Shown here piece after piece: positions 43,087 to 51,422 of a stretch of DNA of 64,000 bases. How positions within the stretch are numbered: the first letter of the stretch is position 1; the number at the start of each line of letters is the position of its first letter. The position numbers and the translations under genes are program-made. The notes beneath the pieces are model-generated. The model had not been told where the DNA came from. It made no database searches and saw only the letters and a list, made by a program, of their open reading frames with translations. This DNA is from Stenotrophomonas maltophilia (GTDB taxonomy: Bacteria > Pseudomonadota > Gammaproteobacteria > Xanthomonadales > Xanthomonadaceae), in contig NZ_CP015612.1 of NCBI RefSeq assembly GCF_002138415.1, positions 2,582,001-2,646,000 on the forward strand. The letters are read 5' to 3'.

Positions 43087-43600
43087 CGGAGTTGCTCCAG
43101 TAATGGGCCAGGACCGCGTCGGTCCAGGCCTCGATGGCCGCGGCATGGCGCTCGCCATGCGGCATCTGTTCGATCTCCAGCGGCGGGTAGTCGCTGCGAA
43201 AGTAGCGGATCAAGCGGTGCACGGCGCCGCAGTAATACTCCTGCCCCCACTGGGTCTCGCCGGTGCCGAACACCGCCAGCTGCCGTGGCCGCTCGCCGCG
43301 CTCGGCGATGCCAGCCACCCACGCCTTCATCTCCGCCGGCGTGCGGCCGGCGTTGTCGGTCCAGCAGCCCAGCAGCACCAGGTCGGCCTCGTCGGCCGCC
43401 AAGGGTGGCGCCTGGCGCAGATCGTCGGCCTCCTGCCAGTGCACGGCATGACCGGCAGCGCGGCAACGCTCGGCAATCTGCCGGCCAAGCTCGCGGGTGT
43501 TGCCGCTCAGCGAGGCCACCACCAGCAGGATGCTCAGCGCCGCGCCGGGCTCAGAGGTCGTCGAAGCCGTTGTCCACGTTGGTCTTCTTGTAACTTGCAT
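43058..43600 (-). CDS. Flavodoxin-like protein of the RNR cluster
   Basis: A flavodoxin-fold protein with the phosphate-binding loop ASLSGNTRELG and further FMN-site loops GCWTDNAGRTP and GTGETQWGQEYYCGAV. The only ATG (43600) lies 50 bases inside nrdB; a start near the CTG at 43537, just after the nrdB stop, would give a more usual flavodoxin N-terminus (SILLVVASL), so the first 20 residues are doubtful. Flavodoxins activate the di-iron or di-manganese cofactor of class I ribonucleotide reductases (NrdI role) or act as general electron carriers; the position after nrdB favours the former. Confidence 0.78.
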   Translation of the reverse strand: MQVTRRPTWTTASTTSEPGAALSILLVVASLSGNTRELGRQIAERCRAAGHAVHWQEADDLRQAPPLAADEADLVLLGCWTDNAGRTPAEMKAWVAGIAERGERPRQLAVFGTGETQWGQEYYCGAVHRLIRYFRSDYPPLEIEQMPHGERHAAAIEAWTDAVLAHYWSNSDADHRCHHA

Positions 43601-44591
43601 TGCGCATCTCGAAGAAGTCGGTCTTGGTTTCGGTGAAGTTGTCGGCGTAGGCCTTGATCCACGGCATCACGTTGTCTGTGGTGTCGCTGTACAGGCGCTC
43701 GATGCCGAGCATGCCGGCCATCTTGTTGGCGCGGTACTTCACGTAGCGCACCATCTCGTCCACGTCGATGCCATCGATGCCGTCCAGCACCTCCGACGAC
43801 CACTGCGTCTCCAGCTCGATCGCATGTTCGAACGACTGGTGCACGTAGGCGGTCAACTCGTTGGTCTGCAGCTCAGGGTTCTCACCGATGATGGCGCGGA
43901 TCAGCTCGCTGATGAACTTGGTATGGGCCAGCTCGTCACGGTTGATGAAGCTGATGATCTTGCCCGTACCGTTCATGCGGTTCTGCCGCACCATGTTGTA
44001 GAAGTACGCAAACCCGGAATAGAAGTTGATGCCCTCCAGGATCGAGGACTGGATGAGCGACTTCAGCAGGGTTTCGGCGGTCTTCTCGCGCATGAAGTCG
44101 TCGTACGCACCCATGATCGGTGCATTGCGCTTGATGATGGTCGGGTGGGTGCGGGCGATCTCGAAAATGCGGTTCTGGTTCGGCAGGTCGGTGATCGAGG
44201 CCAGCACGTAGCTGTAGCTCTCGTTGTGGATCACTTCCTGCTGGCCGATGATCGCCGCATTGGCATGCGCGGCCGGGTCGGTGATGTACTCGGCCACGTT
44301 GTAGATGAATCGCGTCTGCGGCGAATCAAGCGTGGCCAGCAGGCCGATGATCGAATCGTAGGCATTCTTCTCACGCGCGTTGAGCTCGCCGTACTGGCGG
44401 GCATCCAGCTTCATGTCGACCTCGTCGGGAATCCAGAAGTTGGTCGACAGCTCCTTGTAGGCCCGATAGAACGACGGGTACGGGATGTCGTTCCAGTTGA
44501 GGATGCCGCTGGTCTGGCCGTTGATGATGCCGGTGCTGCGATTGGGATGGCGCGGTTCGAGGATCTTGATGCGGTCGAGAGGGGTTGCCAT
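43551..44591 (-). CDS. nrdB: Class I ribonucleotide reductase, beta (radical) subunit
   Basis: A 346-residue R2 protein that holds the dinuclear metal centre and tyrosyl radical for ribonucleotide reduction. Ligands are readable as Asp89, Glu119, His122, Glu186, Glu220 and His223, and the radical tyrosine aligns with Tyr126 (EVIHNESY, four residues after the first histidine). A Tyr rather than Phe places it with radical-tyrosine enzymes (class Ia/Ib) and not the class Ic type. It is encoded after nrdA and before flavodoxin and redoxin genes. Confidence 0.93.
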   Translation of the reverse strand: MATPLDRIKILEPRHPNRSTGIINGQTSGILNWNDIPYPSFYRAYKELSTNFWIPDEVDMKLDARQYGELNAREKNAYDSIIGLLATLDSPQTRFIYNVAEYITDPAAHANAAIIGQQEVIHNESYSYVLASITDLPNQNRIFEIARTHPTIIKRNAPIMGAYDDFMREKTAETLLKSLIQSSILEGINFYSGFAYFYNMVRQNRMNGTGKIISFINRDELAHTKFISELIRAIIGENPELQTNELTAYVHQSFEHAIELETQWSSEVLDGIDGIDVDEMVRYVKYRANKMAGMLGIERLYSDTTDNVMPWIKAYADNFTETKTDFFEMRNASYKKTNVDNGFDDL

Positions 44592-44623
44592 GGTTTTCTG
44601 CCTTCGTTCTCTTTCTATCGTGT

Positions 44624-44646
44624 TGCCGGCCAGCGGCCGGCACTAC
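44624..44646. repeat. Single SMAG unit between nrdA and nrdB
   Basis: TGCCGGCC...GGCCGGCACTAC, an inverted single unit in the 71-base gap between nrdA and nrdB. It might tune relative expression by pausing or mRNA processing. Confidence 0.75.
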
Positions 44647-44662
44647 CGTGGATCGCCGACGG

Positions 44663-47026
44663 TCAGCTGGAGCACCACTCGCATTCGCTGATGTCGATGT
44701 CGTTGGAGCGCACGTAGTAGGTGGTCTTCAGGCCCTCGCGCCAGGCACTCAGGTGCAGCTCCAGCAACGTGCTGGCGCGGATGGTGCTGGGCACGTACAG
44801 GTTGAAGCTGATCGACTGGTCGACATGGCGCTGGCGGCGCGCGTTCTGGCGCACGCTGGCGAACTGGTCGACCTTGTAGGCCCCCTTCTCGTAGTACGGC
44901 CAGGTTTCCAGCGACAGGCCCGGCGCCGCCACCGGCCGCCGGAAGTCCTTCTTTTCCTCGTAGTAGAACGCGCTGTAGATCGGGTCGATCGAGGCCGTGG
45001 AGCCTGCAATCTGCGCGGTGCTCATGTTCGGCGCCACCGCCAGCAGCCAGCCGTTGCGCAGGCCGTGCGTGGCGACCTCGTGAGCCAGGCTGTCCCAGGC
45101 CGCGCCGCTGTAGTCGCGGTCACGGAAGTAGCGTCCGTTCTGCCAATCGCTGCCGGCGAACATCGGGTAGCTTCCCTTCTCCTTCGCCAGCTGCGCGCTG
45201 GCCTGGATGGTCAGGAAGTTGATGCGCTCGTACAGGCGGTCGGCCAGCTGTTCGGCATCCGGCGATTCCCACTGGATCGCCTGCTGCGCCAGCAGGTGGT
45301 GCCAGCCGAAGGTGCCCAGGCCGATGGCGCGGTACTTGCGGTTGGTGATCGTGGCCTGCGGCACCGGCAGTGCGTTGAGGTCGATCACGTTGTCGAGCAT
45401 GCGCACCTGGATCGGGATCAGGCGCTCCAGCACATCGGTGGCCAGCAGGTCATCCGGTGCACTGATCGCACGACCGAGGTTGATCGAGGACAGGTTGCAG
45501 ACCACGAAGTCGCCAGCGCGGCGCGTGGTGACGATCTGGTCGCCGCTGACGATCTCCTGGATCATCCGCGTCGGGCTCATGTTCTGCAGGATCTCGGTGC
45601 ACAGGTTGCTGGAATAGATCATGCCCGCGTGCTTGTTCGGGTTCCGGCGGTTGACCTCGTCGCGGTAGAACAGGAACGGGTTGCCGGTCTCCAGCTGGCT
45701 GAGCATGATCCGCTTGAACAGATCGATGGCCTTCACCGTGCGGCGGCTGATGCGCTCATCGGCCACCAGCTCGGCATAGCGGTCGCGGAAGCTGCCCGCA
45801 CCGCGCTTCTCGTCGTAGAAGTCCTGCAGATACCAGCCCTTGGCCTGCTTCACCTCGTGCGGATCGAACAGGTACCAGTCGGCGCGACGCTCGACCGCTT
45901 CCATGAACAGGTCGGGCACGCACACCGACGTGAACACATCGTGCGCGCGCAGGCGCTGGTCGCCGTTGTTGAGGCGCAGGTCCATGAAGGCTTCAATGTC
46001 GCGGTGCCAGATGTCCAGGTACACCGCCACCGCACCCTTGCGCTGGCCAAGCTGGTCGACCGACACCGCGGTGTTGTTGAGCTGCTTGATCCACGGCACC
46101 ACGCCACCGGAGGAATTGGCTACGCCCCGGATCGGCGCGCCGCTGCTGCGCACGTAGCCCAGGTAGGCACCCACACCGCCGCCGTGCTTGGACACGCGGG
46201 CGATATCGGTGTTGGAGTCATAGATGCCCTGCAGGCTGTCGTCCACCGTGTCGATGAAGCAGCTGGACAGCTGGCCGCCCACCTTGCCGGCATTGGCCAG
46301 CGTCGGCGTGGCCACGGTCATGTACAGGTTGGACAGCGCCCAGTACGCCTCGCCAACCAGCTGCATGCGCCGCTCACGCGGTTTTTCCTCCTGCATCAGG
46401 TACAGCGCGATGGTCAGCCAGCGTTCCTGTGGCAGCTCATAGACCTCACGACTGCGGTCGCTGGCCAGGTAGCGCGTGGCCAGCAGGTACAGGCCGTTGT
46501 AGGCAAACAGGCGGTCGCGATCCGGGTCGATCATCTCGCCGGCCTGCTGCAGCTCTTCCTTCGAATAGCAGCGCAGGATGTCGTTGCTGTAGATGCCTCG
46601 GTCAGCCAGGCTTTCCTGCAGACCCACGTAGGAGCCGTACTTCAGGCTGACATCGTAGAAGCGGTTGCGGCTGGCGCGCTTGTACAGGCGGCGCAGGTAG
46701 ATGCGCGCGGCAAACTGTTCCCACTCGGGCGCGACCAGGTCCACCCGCGACTCCGCCTCACGGATCAGCAGATCGACCAGATCATCGGCGCTGATGCTGG
46801 GCTTGCGCTCGACCATCGCCTGCACCCTGCGGCGGTAGTCGCTCACATCCAGCTGCGGGAACTCGGCATGCACGGCGTCGATGCTGCGCTGCAGGCGCTC
46901 GGCCTCGAACGGCAGGCGACGGTTGCCGGCCTCTTTGGTGATCCAGGTCGGCACGCGCTCGCCACCGGCGCGCAAGGCGTCGCCAGCGCCGGCCAGATCG
47001 GCCACGCGGAAGGTACTGTCGGTCAT
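44663..47026 (-). CDS. nrdA: Class I ribonucleotide reductase, alpha (catalytic) subunit
   Basis: A 787-residue R1 protein. Catalytic residues appear in GGQLSSCFID (first redox cysteine), SSNLCTEI (radical cysteine and glutamate) and VCNLSSINLG (second redox cysteine), and the tail ends CEWCSS with a shuttle Cys-x-x-Cys. The N-terminal region (about 20-110) is shaped like an ATP-cone/helical domain. It reduces ribonucleoside diphosphates with NrdB. ATG 47026 is chosen because the conserved N-terminal domain begins soon after; the frame is open upstream for 66 more codons of low plausibility. Confidence 0.93.
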   Translation of the reverse strand: MTDSTFRVADLAGAGDALRAGGERVPTWITKEAGNRRLPFEAERLQRSIDAVHAEFPQLDVSDYRRRVQAMVERKPSISADDLVDLLIREAESRVDLVAPEWEQFAARIYLRRLYKRASRNRFYDVSLKYGSYVGLQESLADRGIYSNDILRCYSKEELQQAGEMIDPDRDRLFAYNGLYLLATRYLASDRSREVYELPQERWLTIALYLMQEEKPRERRMQLVGEAYWALSNLYMTVATPTLANAGKVGGQLSSCFIDTVDDSLQGIYDSNTDIARVSKHGGGVGAYLGYVRSSGAPIRGVANSSGGVVPWIKQLNNTAVSVDQLGQRKGAVAVYLDIWHRDIEAFMDLRLNNGDQRLRAHDVFTSVCVPDLFMEAVERRADWYLFDPHEVKQAKGWYLQDFYDEKRGAGSFRDRYAELVADERISRRTVKAIDLFKRIMLSQLETGNPFLFYRDEVNRRNPNKHAGMIYSSNLCTEILQNMSPTRMIQEIVSGDQIVTTRRAGDFVVCNLSSINLGRAISAPDDLLATDVLERLIPIQVRMLDNVIDLNALPVPQATITNRKYRAIGLGTFGWHHLLAQQAIQWESPDAEQLADRLYERINFLTIQASAQLAKEKGSYPMFAGSDWQNGRYFRDRDYSGAAWDSLAHEVATHGLRNGWLLAVAPNMSTAQIAGSTASIDPIYSAFYYEEKKDFRRPVAAPGLSLETWPYYEKGAYKVDQFASVRQNARRQRHVDQSISFNLYVPSTIRASTLLELHLSAWREGLKTTYYVRSNDIDISECEWCSS

Positions 47027-47459
47027 GGTGGTGAAACTCCAGGCTCGCACGCGCGTTGGCGGTCGATGCCATGGCGGCCCTGCACGCGATACCGGCGCAC
47101 GGGGCGGTCGGGGTGGGATGCCAAAGCGCGGGAACACCAGATCGTCGGCAACAGCCTGCGCCTGCGGCCGGTATCCGGGCCGTGGGGGCGATCTGGGTCC
47201 GCACGATGGCGGCCGCGTCGACACGGCAAGCCTTCAGAGGCGGGCCGCGGGACGTTTGCTGCATGTCCGGCGGCGGCGGCTGACCGGGAGTGACGGCCAC
47301 AACATAGTGGGGATATCGGAACTCGTCAACACAAGATGCGGTAATCAGCACATGTCGCGACGATCAGTCGCAGGATGCCGTGTTGCACCTGCGGCGCCTT
47401 GTCGACAGCGCCTGCGTCCCCAGTTCGGTACAACATCAACTTTCCCCGGAACACCGCCC
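47027..47459. other. 433-base divergent region upstream of nrdA
   Basis: The region between nrdA and the oxidoreductase gene must hold both promoters. I find no SMAG unit and no convincing NrdR box pair. Open frames here are GC-driven and do not look like proteins. Confidence 0.5.
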
Positions 47460-48437
47460 ATGCGCGCTGCCCAGTACCCCTCCTTCGGCGACCCGACCGT
47501 CGTCCTTGCCATTGCCGATGCGCCCCTGCCCGAGCCCGGCCCCGGCGAGGTGCGCATCCGCACCGTGCTGGCCTCGATCCACAACCACGACCTGCTGACC
47601 GTGCGCGGCCTGTATGGCTACAAGCCAGCGCTGCCGGCGATTGGTGGCAGTGAAGCGCTGGGCGTGGTCGATGCACTCGGTGATGGCGTCGACGGTCTGC
47701 AGATCGGCCAGCGGGTTGCCGCCGCTTCGGTGCATGGCACCTGGGCCGAAGCGTTCATTGCACCGGCACGCATGGTGATTCCGATGCCGGAGGCGATCCC
47801 CGACGAAATGGCCGCACAGCTGATCGCGATGCCGCTGAGCGCGCTGATGCTGCTGGAATTCCTGCACGTCGAAGCGGGCCAGTGGATCGTGCAGAACACC
47901 GCCAACGGCGCAGTGGGCAAGTCGCTGGCGATGCTGGCGCGTGCGCGCGGCGTGCACGTGGCCAACCTGGTGCGCAATGCCGATGCGGTCGCGCAGCTGC
48001 AGGCGCTGGGCATCGATCATGTTTTCGACACCTCGGTAGACGGCTGGAAGGATCGCGTGCGTGAGGCGACCGGCGAAGCGCAGGCGGCGGCTGCGGTGGA
48101 TTCGATCGGCGGCGACGCCAGCGGTGATCTGGTCGACCTGCTTGGCCACCACGGCACGCTGGTGTCGTTCGGCGTGATGAGCGGCGAACCCATGCGCATT
48201 CCCGCCGGCGGCCTGATCTACAAGGAGGCCACGGTGAAGGGCTTCTGGGGCAGCAAGGTCAGCCAGGCGATGGCGGTGGAGGACAAGCGCCGGCTGGTTG
48301 GCGAGCTGCTCAAGCGCGCGGCCAGTGGCGAGCTGACGCTGCCGGTGGAGCAGGTCTTCGCACTGGACGACATCGCCAAGGCGGCGAAGGCCGGTGCCGG
48401 TTCAGGCCGCAATGGCAAGGTGCTGCTGCGGCCTTGA
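47460..48437 (+). CDS. MDR-family NAD(P)H oxidoreductase (enoyl/quinone reductase type)
   Basis: A 325-residue medium-chain dehydrogenase/reductase without catalytic-zinc residues. The N-terminal GroES-like domain is followed by a nucleotide-binding domain with the motif QNTANGAVGKSLAMLA near residue 142, which resembles 2-enoyl thioester reductases (MECR type), and then GTLVSFGVMSGEPM and a C-terminal GKVLLRP. The family contains quinone and enoyl reductases; the substrate is undetermined. ATG 47460 starts the conserved MRAAQYPSFGDP segment. Followed by inverted repeats. Confidence 0.82.
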   Translation: MRAAQYPSFGDPTVVLAIADAPLPEPGPGEVRIRTVLASIHNHDLLTVRGLYGYKPALPAIGGSEALGVVDALGDGVDGLQIGQRVAAASVHGTWAEAFIAPARMVIPMPEAIPDEMAAQLIAMPLSALMLLEFLHVEAGQWIVQNTANGAVGKSLAMLARARGVHVANLVRNADAVAQLQALGIDHVFDTSVDGWKDRVREATGEAQAAAAVDSIGGDASGDLVDLLGHHGTLVSFGVMSGEPMRIPAGGLIYKEATVKGFWGSKVSQAMAVEDKRRLVGELLKRAASGELTLPVEQVFALDDIAKAAKAGAGSGRNGKVLLRP

Positions 48438-48445
48438 TGGGCCCC

Positions 48446-48514
48446 GGGTCGGATCCCTTTCCAGAATGGAAAGGGCTCTGACCCGCCAGAAGCGTGCGGA
48501 CCAACGGTCCGCAC
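48446..48514. repeat. Two inverted repeats upstream of TonB receptor
   Basis: GGGTCGGATCCCTTTCC pairs with GGAAAGGGCTCTGACCC (48446-48484). Then arms GTGCGGACC and GGTCCGCAC around AAC (48494-48514) form a palindrome that recurs exactly at 51385-51405, beyond the receptor gene. Confidence 0.75.
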
Positions 48515-48675
48515 CCACCACAGTTCGGTCCGCACCCACCGCATCGGTCGATAACAAGGCCAGTCATTTCGTTAAGAACCTGTGATGTATAACTGAATGC
48601 GCTTTCGTCATTGGAAGGCGCACGTGGCTGCGTGCGGTACTGACGACTCCTCCCCCGTTCGGCGTTGTCGCTTCC

Positions 48676-51303
48676 ATGTACCGCACCACCCTGAACCTGC
48701 TTGCCGGCGCCATCGCGCTGGGCCTCACCGCCGGCGCTGCCGGCGCCGCTGAAACCGCCGACTCCGGCAAGGACAGCACCACCCTGGGCACCGTGCTGGT
48801 GACCGGCTCCAACATCAAGCGCAGCGATACCGCCGGGCCCAACCCGGTGCAGATCGTCAGCCGCGAGCAGATCGAACAGACCGGTCGCTCCACCCTCACC
48901 GACGTGCTGCGCAACCTGTCGGCCAATGCTGGCAACAGTTTCGACGAGCAGTACACCGGCAGCTTCGCCGCCGGCTCGGCCTCGATCGGCCTGCGCGGCC
49001 TGTCGCCGAAGAACACGCTGGTGCTGGTCAACGGCTACCGCGTGTCCAATTTCGGCTTCGCGCTCAATACCCAGGACACCTTCGTCGACCTCAACGCGCT
49101 GCCGATCAGCGCGGTCGAACGCATCGAAGTGCTGAAGGATGGCGCCTCGGCGGTGTACGGCTCCGATGCCATTGCCGGCGTCATCAACATCATCCTGCGC
49201 AAGAACTTCCAGGGCGTGGAAGTGGGCGGCGGCTTCGGTACTGCCACCCAGGGCGGCCTGGACGAGCGCAAGGCCAACCTGCTGGCCGGCTTCGGCGACC
49301 TCGAACAGCAGGGCTGGAACGTGCTGTTCGGGCTGGACCTGCTCAAGCGCGACCGCCTCGATGGCGATGACCGCGCCTATACCCGCAGCGGCGATTTCCG
49401 CGACAAGCCCGGTGGCCGCCTGGCCGGCTGGTCCACTGCCGGTGGCAACTGGCTGTCCAACCCACGCGCACCGCAGCCGTTCGCCAACTGCCCAGACGGC
49501 AGCCAACTGCGCCCCTACAGCGACTTCGGCAGCACCCTGCCCGGCCAGGCCTGCGCCTTCAACGCGCAGCCGTTCAAGACCCTGCAGCCCGGCGCCGAGC
49601 GCCTGCAGGCGTCGTTGAGTGCGACCTACCGCTTCAACGACAGCGTCGAGGCCTTCACCGACGTGCTGTACAGCCACAACAAGGCCGACCAGATCTTCAG
49701 CGCGCCGTTGACCGTCGGACCCGGCCTGCGTGCCTACAACCCGGCCACCGGCACCCTGATCGACGTACCGGCGGTGCTGCCGGTCGGCCACCCGAACAAT
49801 CCGGGCAGCACGCCGCTGCCGTTCGAGTACACCTTCTTCGACCTCGGCCCGCGCCTGAAGGACAACACCCAGGTGTTCTACCGTGCACTGGCCGGCGTGC
49901 GTGGTAGTGGCGAACGCTGGGACTGGGAGGTGGCGGCGCTGACCTCGCAGAGCGCGCAGCGCGAATACGTGGACAACTTCGTGAACCGCTACGCGTTCGA
50001 ACAGATCCTGCGCGATGGCAGCTACAACTTCCTCAACCCGTCCAGCACGCCGGGGGCGCTGGATGCCCTGCGCCTGCAGACCAAGCGACCGGGCTGGTAC
50101 AAGCTGCACTCATTGAACGTCAAAGCATCGACCTCGCTGTGGGAACTGCCGGCCGGCACGGTCGGCTTCGCCTGGGGTGCCGAATTCCGCAAGGAATCGC
50201 TGGATGCACGTACCAGTGCGCAGGTACTGTCGGGCACCGAACTGCGCCCGGCCATCAACGTGGTCAACGGCGAGCGCCAGGTCAGTGCCGCCTACGCCGA
50301 ACTGAGCGTGCCGCTGCACCGCACGCTGGAACTGCAGCTGGCCGGTCGCGGCGACCACTACGATGATTTCGGCAAAGCGTTCTCGCCGAAGGTGGCCCTG
50401 CGCTGGCAGCCGCTGGACAGCCTGCTGCTGCGCGGCTCGTTCTCACGTGGGTTCCGCGCGCCTTCGCTGCCGGAGATCGCACCGGGCCAGACCGTCAGCT
50501 ACGGCTCGGTGATCGATCCGCTGGATCCGCTGCAGCCCGGTGGCAGCCGTGGTGTGACCAACATCCGCACCGGCAACCCGGACCTGAAGGCCGAGCGCTC
50601 GCGCAACTTCAACGTGGGCGCGGTGTGGTCGCCGGATGGCGACACCAGCATCGGCCTGGACTGGTACCGCATCGAGCAGGACAACCTGGTCAAGCCGGAC
50701 AGCGCGCAGTTCATCGTCGACAACCCGACGCTGTTCCCCGGCCGCGTGCAACGTGATGCACAGGGGCGCATCACGTTCATCACCAACCAGTACGCCAACC
50801 AGGGCGAACTGACCACCTCGGGGCTGGACCTGGACGCCAACCACACCTTCCGCACCGAGGGCTGGGGCAACTTCACCGTCTCCGGCAGCTGGACCCACCT
50901 GCTCAGCTTCAAGCAGCCACTGGTGGCCGGCCAGGCACCGTACGAGGGAGCCGGCAACAACCGCCACGGCGCACTGCCGCGCACCCGCGGCACCACATCG
51001 CTGAACTGGGCGGTGGGCGACTGGAGCAGCACGCTGAGCCTGCAGTACGTGAGCGGCTACGACCAGCGCGTGGCGACGGCGACCAGCAACCCGGGCCTGC
51101 GCGACCGCATCAAGCCGTATCACCAGCTGGACCTGTACGTGGCGTACGAAGGTATTCCCAACACCACGTTGTCGCTGTCGGTGCTGAACCTGACCGACAA
51201 GGACCCGCCGTTCGACCCGGCCGGTGGCTCCAACGGCTTCGATATCAGCCAGTACAACCTGCGCGGGCAGTTCGTCTCGCTGGGCGCGCGCTACCGGTTC
51301 TGA
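48676..51303 (+). CDS. Large TonB-dependent receptor, substrate unknown
   Basis: An 875-residue outer-membrane receptor: signal peptide to about residue 24, TonB-box-like stretch (TLGTVLVTGSNIKR), plug domain (about 45-175, with NTLVLVNGYRVSNFGFA and DGASAVYGSDAIAGVINIIL) and a long barrel ending GARYRF. The GSNIKR motif is typical of the expanded xanthomonad TonB receptors, many linked to polymer or peptide uptake. There is no STN domain and no Fur-like or Pho-like site that I can see. It stands between two copies of the same palindrome. No neighbouring enzyme tells what it imports. Confidence 0.85.
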   Translation: MYRTTLNLLAGAIALGLTAGAAGAAETADSGKDSTTLGTVLVTGSNIKRSDTAGPNPVQIVSREQIEQTGRSTLTDVLRNLSANAGNSFDEQYTGSFAAGSASIGLRGLSPKNTLVLVNGYRVSNFGFALNTQDTFVDLNALPISAVERIEVLKDGASAVYGSDAIAGVINIILRKNFQGVEVGGGFGTATQGGLDERKANLLAGFGDLEQQGWNVLFGLDLLKRDRLDGDDRAYTRSGDFRDKPGGRLAGWSTAGGNWLSNPRAPQPFANCPDGSQLRPYSDFGSTLPGQACAFNAQPFKTLQPGAERLQASLSATYRFNDSVEAFTDVLYSHNKADQIFSAPLTVGPGLRAYNPATGTLIDVPAVLPVGHPNNPGSTPLPFEYTFFDLGPRLKDNTQVFYRALAGVRGSGERWDWEVAALTSQSAQREYVDNFVNRYAFEQILRDGSYNFLNPSSTPGALDALRLQTKRPGWYKLHSLNVKASTSLWELPAGTVGFAWGAEFRKESLDARTSAQVLSGTELRPAINVVNGERQVSAAYAELSVPLHRTLELQLAGRGDHYDDFGKAFSPKVALRWQPLDSLLLRGSFSRGFRAPSLPEIAPGQTVSYGSVIDPLDPLQPGGSRGVTNIRTGNPDLKAERSRNFNVGAVWSPDGDTSIGLDWYRIEQDNLVKPDSAQFIVDNPTLFPGRVQRDAQGRITFITNQYANQGELTTSGLDLDANHTFRTEGWGNFTVSGSWTHLLSFKQPLVAGQAPYEGAGNNRHGALPRTRGTTSLNWAVGDWSSTLSLQYVSGYDQRVATATSNPGLRDRIKPYHQLDLYVAYEGIPNTTLSLSVLNLTDKDPPFDPAGGSNGFDISQYNLRGQFVSLGARYRF

Positions 51304-51319
51304 TGCGGCGATCGCACAT

Positions 51320-51405
51320 GTAGAGCCGAGCCATGCTCGGCTGCTCTACCGCCGGAGCCGAGCGTGGGCTCGGCTCTACAGGGGGTGCGGACCAACGGTC
51401 CGCAC
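51320..51405. repeat. SMAG pair followed by GTGCGGACC palindrome
   Basis: GTAGAGCCGAGCC-type unit (51320) with inverted copy ending CTAC (51379), then the palindrome seen at 48494, here at 51385-51405. It separates the convergent receptor and transporter genes. Confidence 0.8.
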
Positions 51406-51422
51406 CCGCCGCACCCACCGCA

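Noticed and set aside
44585-47293. A 902-codon open frame antisense to nrdA
   Set aside because: It is the mirror of a clear NrdA sequence in GC-rich DNA, with His/Gln/Arg-rich content and no recognisable domain.
47290-47345. Possible pair of NrdR boxes upstream of nrdA (around CCACAACATAGTGG and AACACAAGATGCGG)
   Set aside because: The spacing between the CAC and GTG parts does not fit the 16-base NrdR box, and the second site is weak.
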